Shown here: positions 46,227 through 53,822 of the stretch, in pieces
How the letters are laid out: every line of letters starts with the position of its first letter
How positions within the stretch are numbered: the stretch's first letter is position 1
Source: Cyanobacterium sp. T60_A2020_053
Lineage (GTDB): Bacteria > Cyanobacteriota > Cyanobacteriia > Cyanobacteriales > Cyanobacteriaceae
Assembly: GCA_015272165.1 (NCBI GenBank)
Contig: JACYMF010000061.1
Span: 1 to 53,822 of the forward strand
Length of the DNA stretch: 53,822 nucleotides
Direction: 5' to 3'
The notes under the pieces: generated by a model
Database searches by the model: none
What the model saw: the letters and a program-made list of their open reading frames with translations, nothing else
Told to the model about the DNA's origin: nothing
Position numbers and translations under genes: made by a program

Positions 46227-46420
46227 TATCAGTATTTTTGAGAATATGGGGTAATGCTTGATTTTAGAAATAATTTCGGATAATTTAAAATATCCATAAC
46301 TTTTCCGCTAATTTTTTTCCCATAACTCATTATCCTAGTAAAGTTAAGTTTTTGACAAAGTTAAGTTAGATATTTAATTTACAAACCAAGATGGATGAAT
46401 AGATTCTTTACAAATGCGTC

Positions 46421-47533
46421 TTACCTTAAAACGGATTGATAAAACTGGGAAAATTGCTCTTGAAAGACTTTAACGCTATATTTTTCAGCATTGAGACGAC
46501 ATTGATAAGGGTTGAATAAGGATTTTTTTTCCTCAAATATCTTGACTGCTTCCATTAGAGATTCCTTATTTTGTTCTTTAAATAATACACCTGTACCATT
46601 TTTTGGATATTCTCGAATATCTAACACTGTTTCCCCAGCGCCCCCCACCGCATAAGCAATTACAGGTGTACCACAGGCTTGAGCTTCCACTATGGCAATA
46701 CCAAAATCTTCTAACGCCCCATACACAAAACAACGCGCTTTTGCTAAATAATATTTCATGGTGGCAAAATCAACGCGCCCTAAAAAAGTAATGTTACTTT
46801 TTGCCATGGATTTGAGGGAGTTATATTCACCACCATCACCGATAATTAGCAATGGTTTGCCCAATTCGTTAAAGGCTTCTACTAATAAACTAACTTTTTT
46901 GTAGCTCACTAATCGACACACTGTAATGTAAAAATCTTCTTTTTCCACCTGTAAAGGAAAATCATCCACCGCCACAGGAGGATAAATTACCGTTGCTTCA
47001 CGCCCATAACAGCGCCCGATGCGCTTGGCGATGTGGTGAGAATTAGCAATGAAATAATCCACTCGATGACTAGAAATTACATCCCATTGCCGTAGTTGAT
47101 GTAATATGTAACGAGCTACAAAACTTTTAAAGCCTTTACCGCTATCCCGTAAATAATCAAAAGTTAAATCCCAAGCGTAACGCATGGGGGAATGGCAGTA
47201 ACAAATATGTACTTGATAAGGAGTAGTAATCACTCCCTTAGCTACAGCATGGGAGGAAGATATAATGACATCGTACCCTGTTAAATCTAACTGCTCAATA
47301 GCTAAAGGAAAAAACGGTAAATATTGCTGAATGTGACGGGCGCTGGAAGGCAAATGCTGTAGAAATGTTGTGCCAATTTTTCGCTTATATAAATAGCTAT
47401 TAGGATTAGTGGATTCAAAGTCAATCAAAGCATATAAATCAGCAGAGATAATGTTTAAAATTTCCTTAACTACTAATTCTGCACCCCCTGTGGCATAGGG
47501 GGTTAACCATTCATGAACTAAAGCCGTTTTCAT
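46421..47533 (-). CDS. Family 4 glycosyltransferase (mannosyltransferase-like)
   Basis: A 370-residue GT-B enzyme: ALVHEWLTPYATGGAELVVKEIL at the N-terminus, CYCHSPMRYAWDLTFDYL (a hallmark of WbaZ/MtfB-type enzymes), FYITVCRLVSYKKVSLLVEAF and ALEDFGIAIVEAQACGTPVIAY with the E-x7-E motif. It likely adds mannose or a similar sugar to a surface polysaccharide or glycolipid. The ssb gene lies two bases upstream on the same strand, so they are co-transcribed, a chance pairing in functional terms. Confidence 0.9.
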   Translation of the reverse strand: MKTALVHEWLTPYATGGAELVVKEILNIISADLYALIDFESTNPNSYLYKRKIGTTFLQHLPSSARHIQQYLPFFPLAIEQLDLTGYDVIISSSHAVAKGVITTPYQVHICYCHSPMRYAWDLTFDYLRDSGKGFKSFVARYILHQLRQWDVISSHRVDYFIANSHHIAKRIGRCYGREATVIYPPVAVDDFPLQVEKEDFYITVCRLVSYKKVSLLVEAFNELGKPLLIIGDGGEYNSLKSMAKSNITFLGRVDFATMKYYLAKARCFVYGALEDFGIAIVEAQACGTPVIAYAVGGAGETVLDIREYPKNGTGVLFKEQNKESLMEAVKIFEEKKSLFNPYQCRLNAEKYSVKVFQEQFSQFYQSVLR

Positions 47534-47535
47534 GC

Positions 47536-47883
47536 CTAAAATTCGTCATTACTAGACTGATTATCTCTCTTTGAGCCTAATAAGTCTAAACGATCTACTT
47601 TAATAACAGGTTTAGAACGATTAGCGCCAGTACTGCGATCGCTCCAAGTCTCGATTTTTAAACTACCTTGCACACCAATCAAACTACCTTTTTGAGCGTA
47701 ATTGGCAGCAATTTCTGCGGTTTTTCCCCATAATTCTAATTCAAACCAATCTGGTTGATCATCTTTTTTGCTGACACGATTAACTGCCAAAGTCAGCCGA
47801 CATTTGACACTTCCAGAATCAAAGTAACGAACTTCAGGACTTGAGCCAGTGCGCCCTACCAAATGAACTAAATTTAAACCCAT
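47536..47883 (-). CDS. ssb: Single-stranded DNA-binding protein
   Basis: A 115-residue OB-fold protein: GLNLVHLVGRTGSSPEVRYFDSGSVKCRLTLAVNR, WFELELWGKTAEIAANYAQKGSLIGVQGSLKIETW. It is short for an SSB and lacks a long Gly-rich linker, but ends SSNDEF, an acidic-hydrophobic tip that resembles the partner-binding tail, in keeping with short cyanobacterial SSBs. It binds single-stranded DNA in replication and repair. Only HIP1-type octamer (GCGATCGC) in the window lies within it (47635-47642). Confidence 0.92.
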   Translation of the reverse strand: MGLNLVHLVGRTGSSPEVRYFDSGSVKCRLTLAVNRVSKKDDQPDWFELELWGKTAEIAANYAQKGSLIGVQGSLKIETWSDRSTGANRSKPVIKVDRLDLLGSKRDNQSSNDEF

Positions 47884-47967
47884 AATTTTTCTATAGACTC
47901 CCTAACTAGATTATTTGTATTATAGTCTCATATTTTGCCTGACTCCGTAACATCAGTAAAATAATTT

Positions 47968-48339
47968 TCATGACTTATAACTGACCGTAATAGATTTATG
48001 AGTTTCTGAAAAAAGTTTGATAAAGAAATGAAGATATTGTTTAGAGTGATTAATTTCTTCTTCTTCAAAATTAAAATCTTGAAATAAACTATAAAAATTT
48101 AGATATTCCATATCATAAACGATTCTTACTTGTTCTTTTTGCCATAATAAGTCGGCAGTAAGTCTTAAATCAATAGCTTCGGCGATACTTTTTTGAGCAT
48201 CAGAAACCTTGAACTTTACTAAAAATTGAGGACGTAACCATAATTTTTTTCCTTTAGAAATATTATCAATAACTTGACAAGAGAGAGAATAATCAAGTAC
48301 ATCTAAACAAACAATTTGACTAGGAATAAAATCACTCAC
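47968..48339 (-). CDS. Hypothetical protein, start uncertain
   Basis: An open frame ends at 47968 and extends back to 48528, but its upstream part overlaps the SDR gene and looks non-coding. No ATG is available after the SDR stop; a GTG at 48339 would give 123 residues beginning SDFIPSQIVCLDVLDYSLSC. The product is mixed alpha/beta, with an NISKGKKLWLRPQFLVKF stretch; family not recognised. Either the gene uses GTG or its 5' end was lost. Confidence 0.5.
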   Translation of the reverse strand: MSDFIPSQIVCLDVLDYSLSCQVIDNISKGKKLWLRPQFLVKFKVSDAQKSIAEAIDLRLTADLLWQKEQVRIVYDMEYLNFYSLFQDFNFEEEEINHSKQYLHFFIKLFSETHKSITVSYKS

Positions 48340-48424
48340 AAGTTTATAATTAGGCGTAAAAACAACAATAACTATTGAATAGTAATTGATAATGAATAAT
48401 TCAAACTTTGTCCTTTTGACGGGT

Positions 48425-49078
48425 TTAGCTAGAAAATAATTCTTGCCAATCCATAGATTTAGCTTCCGCTTGAGCGACAATTTCCAAAATACGATTATTA
48501 GTTTCAGGATAGAATAATGACTCAACACAAACTTCTGCTACTTTTTGACGAGGAATTGAGCCTTCAAATAATGTATCAGCGCCCTTCACCACCACAGGAT
48601 AATTATTTTCCTCATTTTTTAGCCCTCCCGGTCTAATTATGGTATAGTCCAAGCCACTGGAAATTAAATATTTTTCTGCTTGTTTTTTCCAAAATAAGAC
48701 TAAACCAAATAAATTGAGAGGATGGAAAAAGCGCGACACACATAAAGAAGTTACAAAAATAAAACGTTTAATTTGAGCGTCTTTAGCGACATTAATTAAC
48801 TTTTTGCTACCCTCATAATCCACTTGATAAAAAACGGTCGGATTAAGCTCAGGGGTTGCCCCTGTAGCGCATATCACCGTATCACAAGTTTTCACGGCGG
48901 AAGCATAGGTTTCTGGTTTTAACACATCACCCACCACTAATTCTACTTCTAGTGGTAATAATTCTTGGGCTTTTGCCTTATCTCTGACTAAGGCACAAAC
49001 TGAAATATTTTTTTTGACTAACTCGGCAACAATTTTTTTGCCCGTTTTCCCTGTGGCGCCCGCTACAAATACTTTCAT
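48425..49078 (-). CDS. NAD(P)-binding SDR family protein (Ycf39/Tic62-like)
   Basis: The start is the ATG at 49078 (MKVFVAGATGKTGKKIVAEL); residues upstream in frame come from repeat DNA. The 217-residue protein has the atypical Rossmann loop GATGKTG, VVGDVLKPETYASAV, CATGATPELNP, FVTSLCVSRF in place of a Y-x3-K site, and YTIIRPGGLKNEE. Such proteins act as NADPH-dependent regulators or reductases, often at thylakoids. Substrate unknown. Confidence 0.85.
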   Translation of the reverse strand: MKVFVAGATGKTGKKIVAELVKKNISVCALVRDKAKAQELLPLEVELVVGDVLKPETYASAVKTCDTVICATGATPELNPTVFYQVDYEGSKKLINVAKDAQIKRFIFVTSLCVSRFFHPLNLFGLVLFWKKQAEKYLISSGLDYTIIRPGGLKNEENNYPVVVKGADTLFEGSIPRQKVAEVCVESLFYPETNNRILEIVAQAEAKSMDWQELFSS

Positions 49079-49152
49079 TCTGAATATATGACTAACTAAA
49101 TTACTACTTTTATCATAAAGCAGTAACTCATCAATTAGACTTTTCCCACAAT

Positions 49153-49206
49153 TAGGATTTTTGCACTGTGAAACAGGCATCTTGCCTGTATTTCTGAAGA
49201 AGTCTA
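49153..49206. repeat. GTGAAACAGGCATCTT repeat, copy 2, with hairpin
   Basis: AGGATTTTTGCACTGTGAAA, then CAGGCATCTTGCCTGTATTT and CTGAAGAAGTCTA. ACAGGCA-TCT-TGCCTGT can form a 7-bp hairpin. It is followed by CACCTAATACCTGACACCTG and a TGCTGAA-type end at about 49268-49290. Confidence 0.7.
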
Positions 49207-49293
49207 TTAAGATATATTTTTTGTCAATTCTTTCACCTAATACCTGACACCTGAAACCTCCCCTCACCAAAATACTTTTTCATCAAACCCTAT

Positions 49294-49674
49294 TTAATCT
49301 TGGATATATTCTTCCCCTGTTTTGAGAGCAATCTCTGCTCGCATAAATTCTCTGCCTAAATAACCAGCATGATCTAACATGGTGACGGGCGCTGGTTTAG
49401 TTTTTTCCAATAATTGAATACAAATCTCTTTGGCTGTTTTTCCTGTAAACACACGATTAGCCTGTCGTACTTTTCCCCCTTTACAAGCAATAACTTCCCC
49501 AGTGTCAGGATCAACAGCTAAACCTTGATCATTGATGGCATTGGTATAATGTTCAGCACAAATTAACTGTTTTTCTCGATCTACATAAATTATAAAGTAA
49601 CCTTCAGGGTCTAGTTCAATGAAACGATTAGAAAGGTGATTATCTGAAGTTGATAATTGTAATAATTTAGTCAT
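49294..49674 (-). CDS. DUF4346 protein
   Basis: A 126-residue protein matching the cyanobacterial DUF4346 pattern: FIELDPEGYFIIYVDREKQLICAEHYTN, LAVDPDTGEVIACKG, then RVFTGKTAKEICIQLLE and LDHAGYLGREFMRAEIALKTGEEYIQD. The family also occurs at the end of some archaeal pterin-related proteins, but its role in cyanobacteria is not known to me. It is soluble with no cofactor motif. Single gene. Confidence 0.8.
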   Translation of the reverse strand: MTKLLQLSTSDNHLSNRFIELDPEGYFIIYVDREKQLICAEHYTNAINDQGLAVDPDTGEVIACKGGKVRQANRVFTGKTAKEICIQLLEKTKPAPVTMLDHAGYLGREFMRAEIALKTGEEYIQD

Positions 49675-50220
49675 CTAATTTTTTCTCAAAACTTTTCTAG
49701 TTTTGGCGAGATTTATTAATTTCTCCCTTTTTCTGTAACTATTTTAACCAAATTTTCCTGAAAGATTGTCAATATTACAAATATTGGCATATAGCAATAA
49801 TAAATGAGTTGTGAAAATTATTTTATCCTAAAAGGCAAGAGGCAACGGGGATGGTATCTTCAATGTTTTTTTTAATAATTCATTTTCACGAATGATTTAA
49901 GACTGCTATAGAAGTTCCATTAATTTTTTAGTCAATGTAATTGGTGGATTAATTGCTTATAGATGGCAAGATAAAAAACTGAAATTACAATGGGAAAAAG
50001 AGGATGTAAACTCATTTCATTATCAGGATTAGTAGTTTAAATTGATAATTCAAAATACATAAAAATACATTGGAAAGAGATACCAGTTCCTTCTCGTTCA
50101 TAGCAAAATTCACCAATGTCAGAAATCAAATACTTTTTTATTAATGCCCCACAGGGGGAATGAATAGCTTAGTAAATTTAGTTACAATTACCCAAGTAAT
50201 ATTAATTAATACATTAGAGA
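49675..50220. other. Spacer without a clear gene
   Basis: No gene or strong structure is seen. A short open stretch ending at 50032 (GGLIAYRWQDKKLKLQWEKED) reads like the tail of a lost membrane protein but has no body or start. An A/T-rich segment follows, and the lipoprotein promoter must lie in the last 100 bases. Confidence 0.4.
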
Positions 50221-51063
50221 ATGAAGAAAGTTTTAACTCGCAAATTGACAGGATTCTTATTAGTGGGTATTTTGTTATCTAGTTGTAGTGCAGAACAAAC
50301 CACCACTAATAATGATAATGCTGAGAGTTCCAGCGCCCCTCAAACCGGCGAATCATTTTTACGACTAACGGCAAATGGAGAAGATTTTGTCAGAGAAGGT
50401 TTTGTCACTAAAGATGGCTGGAGCATTGACTTCGACAATGTTTACGTTACTATCAATAATGTTACCGCTTATCAAACCGAACCGCCTTTTAATGCTGAAT
50501 CAGAAGATGAACTACAAGCTACCGAATCGGTAACACTTGTCAGTAGCCCTACTGCCATTGATTTAAAATTAGTTAACGAAAGTAATCCTACCGTATTAGT
50601 AACCGAAGTACCAGCGCCCCCCGGCACTTACAATGCTCTTAGCTGGGAAATTTATAACGAACCAGATAATCCAGAAGCATTGATTTTAAAAGGAAAAGCC
50701 ACCAAAGATGGCGAGACAGTGGGCTTTTCTCTTAGTTTCCCTGTCAATATTAGCTACAGCTGTGGCGAATTTGTGGGAGATGACAGAAAAGGAATTTTAG
50801 AAGAAAATAGTACAGCAGAACTAGAAATGACCTTTCATTTTGACCATATCTTCGGAGATGCTGAGTTAGATGCCGAAGATGAATTAAACCGAGGGGCGCT
50901 GGGATTTGCACCCATGGCACAACTAGCAAAAGATGGAACTTTAGAAGTAAATTTGGAACAATTACAACGTAGTTTAACCCCAGAAGAATACGAAAAGCTC
51001 GATAAAAGTGTCTTATCATTAGGTCATGTTGGAGAAGGCCATTGTCGCATGGATAATAAATAA
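50221..51063 (+). CDS. Lipoprotein, DUF4382-like
   Basis: A 280-residue protein with a lipoprotein signal: MKKVLTRKLTGFLLVGILLSSC, lipobox L-S-S-C with Cys22 as the lipid-attachment residue. The body has WSIDFDNVYVTINNVTAY and PAPPGTYNALSWEIY, a beta-sandwich pattern of DUF4382-like proteins, and an acidic FHFDHIFGDAELDAEDELN with histidines, possibly metal-binding. CGEF and GEGHCRM give a possible disulfide. It acts in the periplasm or outer membrane; function unknown. Confidence 0.8.
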   Translation: MKKVLTRKLTGFLLVGILLSSCSAEQTTTNNDNAESSSAPQTGESFLRLTANGEDFVREGFVTKDGWSIDFDNVYVTINNVTAYQTEPPFNAESEDELQATESVTLVSSPTAIDLKLVNESNPTVLVTEVPAPPGTYNALSWEIYNEPDNPEALILKGKATKDGETVGFSLSFPVNISYSCGEFVGDDRKGILEENSTAELEMTFHFDHIFGDAELDAEDELNRGALGFAPMAQLAKDGTLEVNLEQLQRSLTPEEYEKLDKSVLSLGHVGEGHCRMDNK

Positions 51064-51111
51064 TGAACAATTGATAACGGACAACGGATAATTGATAATG
51101 AAAAACTGTTA

Positions 51112-51276
51112 ATTAGGGTCTGCTGAATAAACTCAGAAGTGTTGATTCATAAGGGTTAAGACATATTATAAGCATCTAAAAATATCCAAAATAACCCTTT
51201 TTTTTAATAAAAATGCAATTAAAACACAAGATTACAGACACTACACGAAGATAGTAAAACCTCATAATTGTCAATT
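51112..51276. repeat. Composite of a TGCTGAA-type end and the GCAATTAAAAC repeat, copy 2
   Basis: AATTAGGGTCTGCTGAATAA opens a stretch that resembles the 3849 and 16858 elements (ending ATAACCCTTTTTTT near 51209). It runs into GCAATTAAAACACAAGATTA (51214-51276), the second copy of the repeat at 43340-43402. No gene is present. Confidence 0.6.
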
Positions 51277-52084
51277 ATCCATTGTCCATTACCCTCACCG
51301 CCTCCACAAATTGAGAAACCCTAGTGGGGTCAATAGTTTCTTGAATATTACCATGACGTTTTAAAGAACTAGCCACAATTACCCCATCAGCGCCCGTCAT
51401 CAACTCAGCAATATTATCCACATCAGCACCACTACCAATCAAAACAGGCGTACCTCTAACAGCCTGTTGTGCCGACTTTAAATCATCTAAACTAGGAGGT
51501 AAGCCCGTTGCACCGCCAGAAATAATCACCCCATCCGCCAACCCCCTTTCTACCGTATCTTGAACCGCCGTTACCAAATCAGCCCCCACTCCGAGGGGAT
51601 AAGCGTGTTTAACCAACACATCCGCAAAAATTGCCACATCCTGCCCCAATTCACGCTTATATCGCTGTAACTGTTGAGCCTGACCTTCAATAATACCTTG
51701 ATCCGTCACCATAGCGCCCGTATAGACATTAACCCGAATAAACTTAGCCCCCACACAAGAAGCGATAGCCATCCCCGTCATACCATCATTACGGAGAACA
51801 TTTAAACCAATTGGTAACATCACTAAATTCATAATCCGATCTACAATCAAAGTCATGGCACTAATAACAGCTGGATCAACTTGATTTTTAGCAAAAGGAG
51901 CATCAAAAAAATTTTCCACAATAATACCATCAACTCCCCCAGCTGCTAAAGCAGTTGCTTCCTGTTCAGCCCTTTCCATAACGCCGTGTAAATCGCCATT
52001 CCAACGAGCCGAAGTGGGTAAGGGCAATAAATGTACTACCCCAATAATGGGATTTTTCTTGCCAAAGATTGTTTCAGTTATCAT
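51275..52084 (-). CDS. btpA: BtpA family protein (photosystem I biogenesis)
   Basis: A 269-residue TIM-barrel protein: KKNPIIGVVHLLPLPTSARW at the start, GVDGIIVENFFDAPF, ASCVGAKFIRVNVYTGAMVTDQGIIEG, and VIISGGATGLPP with TPVLIGSGADVDNI, the family's phosphate-binding-like loops. In cyanobacteria BtpA stabilises photosystem I reaction-center proteins at thylakoids. Homologues in other bacteria appear to be sugar or nucleoside enzymes, so the biochemical activity is open. Confidence 0.92.
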   Translation of the reverse strand: MITETIFGKKNPIIGVVHLLPLPTSARWNGDLHGVMERAEQEATALAAGGVDGIIVENFFDAPFAKNQVDPAVISAMTLIVDRIMNLVMLPIGLNVLRNDGMTGMAIASCVGAKFIRVNVYTGAMVTDQGIIEGQAQQLQRYKRELGQDVAIFADVLVKHAYPLGVGADLVTAVQDTVERGLADGVIISGGATGLPPSLDDLKSAQQAVRGTPVLIGSGADVDNIAELMTGADGVIVASSLKRHGNIQETIDPTRVSQFVEAVRVMDNG

Positions 52085-52286
52085 AAAAGTTGAGATAAAA
52101 TTTCCTCTGTGAGGAACTGTAATATAGTTTTTTTATTTTCTTCGCAAGTTATCATTTTAATGGTGCATGGCAAAAGTGCCAAATTAATTAAGCGCAATTG
52201 ACAATGGATAATTGATAATTGATAATTGATAATTATGAGGTTGATCATTTCACTGTCGTATCCATTATTTTGTTTTCTTAAACAAT

Positions 52287-52339
52287 GAGGATTTTGCAGG
52301 GTGAAACAGGCATCTTGCTTGTGTTTCTGAAGATGTCTA
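52287..52339. repeat. GTGAAACAGGCATCTT repeat, copy 3
   Basis: AGGATTTTGCAGGGTGAAAC, then AGGCATCTTGCTTGTGTTTC and TGAAGATGTCTA. The last three bases are the stop codon (reverse) of the ankyrin gene, so the repeat abuts or includes the gene's end. Upstream of it, 52201-52230, are ATTGATA tandem units. Confidence 0.65.
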
Positions 52340-53593
52340 ATGCTCTTTTAAAAACTCAGCTACTTGATGAAATTGATTATATTCTGCCAAACTTTCTGCC
52401 GTATGCCCTTGATTATTACGATGATCAATGTTAATACCTTTTACTTCAACTAATAATTTAACACCTTCTAAATGTCCTCGGTGAGCAGACCACATCAAAG
52501 CGGTGCCTCCCCCTTTATCTACTAAATTTACATCAGCACCATATTGTAATAAACAACGAATCATATCCAGATTATTTTGATCGCACATTTTCATTAAAAC
52601 TGTTTTACCATCAGCCAAACGAGCGTTAGGATTAGCGCCCTCCTTCAAAAGAATATAGATAATATCAAGATAATTATTAACAGTGGCGATACTTAAAGGC
52701 GTTTCTTGGTGATTACTATGATTAGGATTGGCACCATATTTCAATAATTCTGCCACAATTTCTCCATGCCCTTGTAAACAAGCAATGAATAAAGGAGTAT
52801 CCTTTTGTCGATTAATTACATTCACCAGCGCCCCTCTTTTTAGTAATAACTTAACTAAATGAAAATGTCCCTCCAAACAAGCTAAATGAAGTGCAGTTTC
52901 CCCATCAATATCCTGTAAATTAACATCTGCACCCTTATCCAACAACATCGTGACAATTTTTATATTGCCTTGCCCACAAGCATTCATTAAGGGGGTAAAA
53001 TCATCTCGATTACCTCGATTAACGTCAATATCTTGATTTAATAAAGTTTTAACCAAAGAAGTATTATTGTAGTCAATGGCAGTATTTAAAGCGCCCTCCC
53101 CCGTATAAAAATCAGCCCCCTTCTTAACTAAAAATGACACAATAGAAGCATGATTAGCCTTGATAGCGAGGTATAAAGGATTATCACCATCCAAATCTTG
53201 GTGATTAATAGAAGCACCAGCATCAACTAACATTGCCACTATTTCCCCATAACCTCGATAAGAGGCAATCATTAACGGTGAAGTATCATCATTATTAGTT
53301 AAATTAACATCAGCACCATATCTAATGAGCAACCGACATATATGGTTGAGGTGAAGGGCGCTGGCATAAAGCAAAGGTGACATTAAATGAGGATGATTAC
53401 GAAAATTAACATCAGCACCCGACTTTAACAACAACTCCACCATCGAGAAATTTTTGCGCCACACTGCATAAATTAAGGGAATATTGTGCCTATCATCAAC
53501 AACATTGACATTGCAGTCCTTCAGTAGCAATGACTGAACTAAAACCAAATTATTTTCCTTAACCGCCTGATGTATTGTTGCAAGAATATTCAT
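52337..53593 (-). CDS. Ankyrin-repeat protein
   Basis: From the ATG at 53593 (MNILATIHQAVKENNLVLVQ) the protein has 418 residues and is made almost wholly of about 12 ankyrin repeats of 33 residues, each with a D-x-x-G-x-T-P-L-x-x-A-like core (DGETALHLACLEGHFHLVKLLLKRGA is the clearest). There is no signal peptide, span or enzyme domain, so it is a cytoplasmic protein-binding scaffold. The partner is unknown. Copy number of the repeats may change by recombination. An in-frame start 34 codons upstream is unlikely. Confidence 0.92.
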   Translation of the reverse strand: MNILATIHQAVKENNLVLVQSLLLKDCNVNVVDDRHNIPLIYAVWRKNFSMVELLLKSGADVNFRNHPHLMSPLLYASALHLNHICRLLIRYGADVNLTNNDDTSPLMIASYRGYGEIVAMLVDAGASINHQDLDGDNPLYLAIKANHASIVSFLVKKGADFYTGEGALNTAIDYNNTSLVKTLLNQDIDVNRGNRDDFTPLMNACGQGNIKIVTMLLDKGADVNLQDIDGETALHLACLEGHFHLVKLLLKRGALVNVINRQKDTPLFIACLQGHGEIVAELLKYGANPNHSNHQETPLSIATVNNYLDIIYILLKEGANPNARLADGKTVLMKMCDQNNLDMIRCLLQYGADVNLVDKGGGTALMWSAHRGHLEGVKLLVEVKGINIDHRNNQGHTAESLAEYNQFHQVAEFLKEH

Positions 53594-53822
53594 AAAGTCA
53601 ACCACATAAGCCCAGAATGAGATGCAAACATTAATATTTTCTTTGAGTTGTCTATATATTAATCTATCATGACCATTAGGAAGTGACAGAATCATGATTT
53701 ACGGTGGAGGGCGCTTGTCCTTAATCGAATTCTCCAAAAATAGAATTTTGCATCGTAGTTCGTTCGGGCTTCTAGCCCGAATAAATTAGTAGGGTGAGCA
53801 TCGCCCACCAAAACCAGAAGAT

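Noticed and set aside
47635-47642. HIP1 octamer GCGATCGC as an iterated element here
   Set aside because: I found only this one clear copy in the window, so HIP1 is not iterated in this stretch.
48340-48528. 5' extension of the hypothetical gene at 47968
   Set aside because: It would start with GTG inside the SDR gene on the same strand and overlap it by about 100 bases, with a translation (Lys/Trp/Ile-rich) that looks non-coding.
49079-49270. N-terminal extension of the SDR protein
   Set aside because: These codons translate the GTGAAACAGG repeat, and the Rossmann strand starts exactly at the ATG at 49078.

Overview
The window is chromosomal DNA from a low-GC, probably unicellular cyanobacterium. 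Markers of oxygenic photosynthesis include two very short photosystem II genes (psbM, psbX), light-dependent protochlorophyllide reductase, flavodiiron proteins Flv1 and Flv3, the Rubisco assembly factor Raf1, a BtpA-family protein and a CIRCE-controlled groESL operon. The AT-rich sequence and gene set suggest a Cyanobacterium/Geminocystis-like lineage; that placement is inference.

Layout. 0-1.4 kb: end of a DUF4258 gene, a YgiT-type zinc-finger gene and two unknown small genes. 1.4-7.4 kb: a large family-4 glycosyltransferase with a duplicated C-terminal domain, a dead Uma2 gene, a 2Fe-2S ferredoxin, the SRP RNA and a degenerate AAA-like protein. 7.9-19.7 kb: core genes (flv3, psbM, ilvE, thrB, two yggT, psbX, arsR, a PEP-CTERM protein, por, a PHP phosphoesterase, raf1), interrupted by a PIN toxin-antitoxin cassette and three copies of a 210-215 bp miniature transposon. 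19.8-25.8 kb: an AT-rich polysaccharide cluster (three glycosyltransferases, a polymerase-like membrane protein, a sulfotransferase-like protein). 26-37 kb: VanY-type carboxypeptidase, bioF, a GHL10-type hydrolase, dgkA, a glutamine amidotransferase, pgm, tRNA-Arg(CCG) and groES-groEL. 37.1-38.9 kb: a four-gene cassette headed by a classic AAA ATPase, followed by a second diverged copy of the groEL tail and terminator. 39-53.8 kb: ilvC, a DMT transporter, flv1, a broken IS630 transposase, ispG, hicAB, another glycosyltransferase, ssb, an SDR protein, a DUF4346 protein, a lipoprotein, btpA and an ankyrin-repeat gene.

The genes are mostly single housekeeping units. Flv1 and Flv3, 32 kb apart, are expected to form the heteromer that reduces O2 with photosynthetic electrons. 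IlvE and IlvC both act in branched-chain amino acid synthesis.

Three things stand out. First, two accessory cassettes (the PIN toxin-antitoxin pair between yggT and psbX, and the AAA ATPase operon behind groEL) are each bracketed by a partial second copy of the neighbouring core gene. Second, intergenic space is packed with several families of short repeats and miniature elements, some with clear target-site duplications, and one palindromic repeat has entered a coding frame. Third, the 7-mer GGGCGCT/AGCGCCC is scattered through genes and spacers at very high density, while the usual cyanobacterial HIP1 octamer is almost absent.
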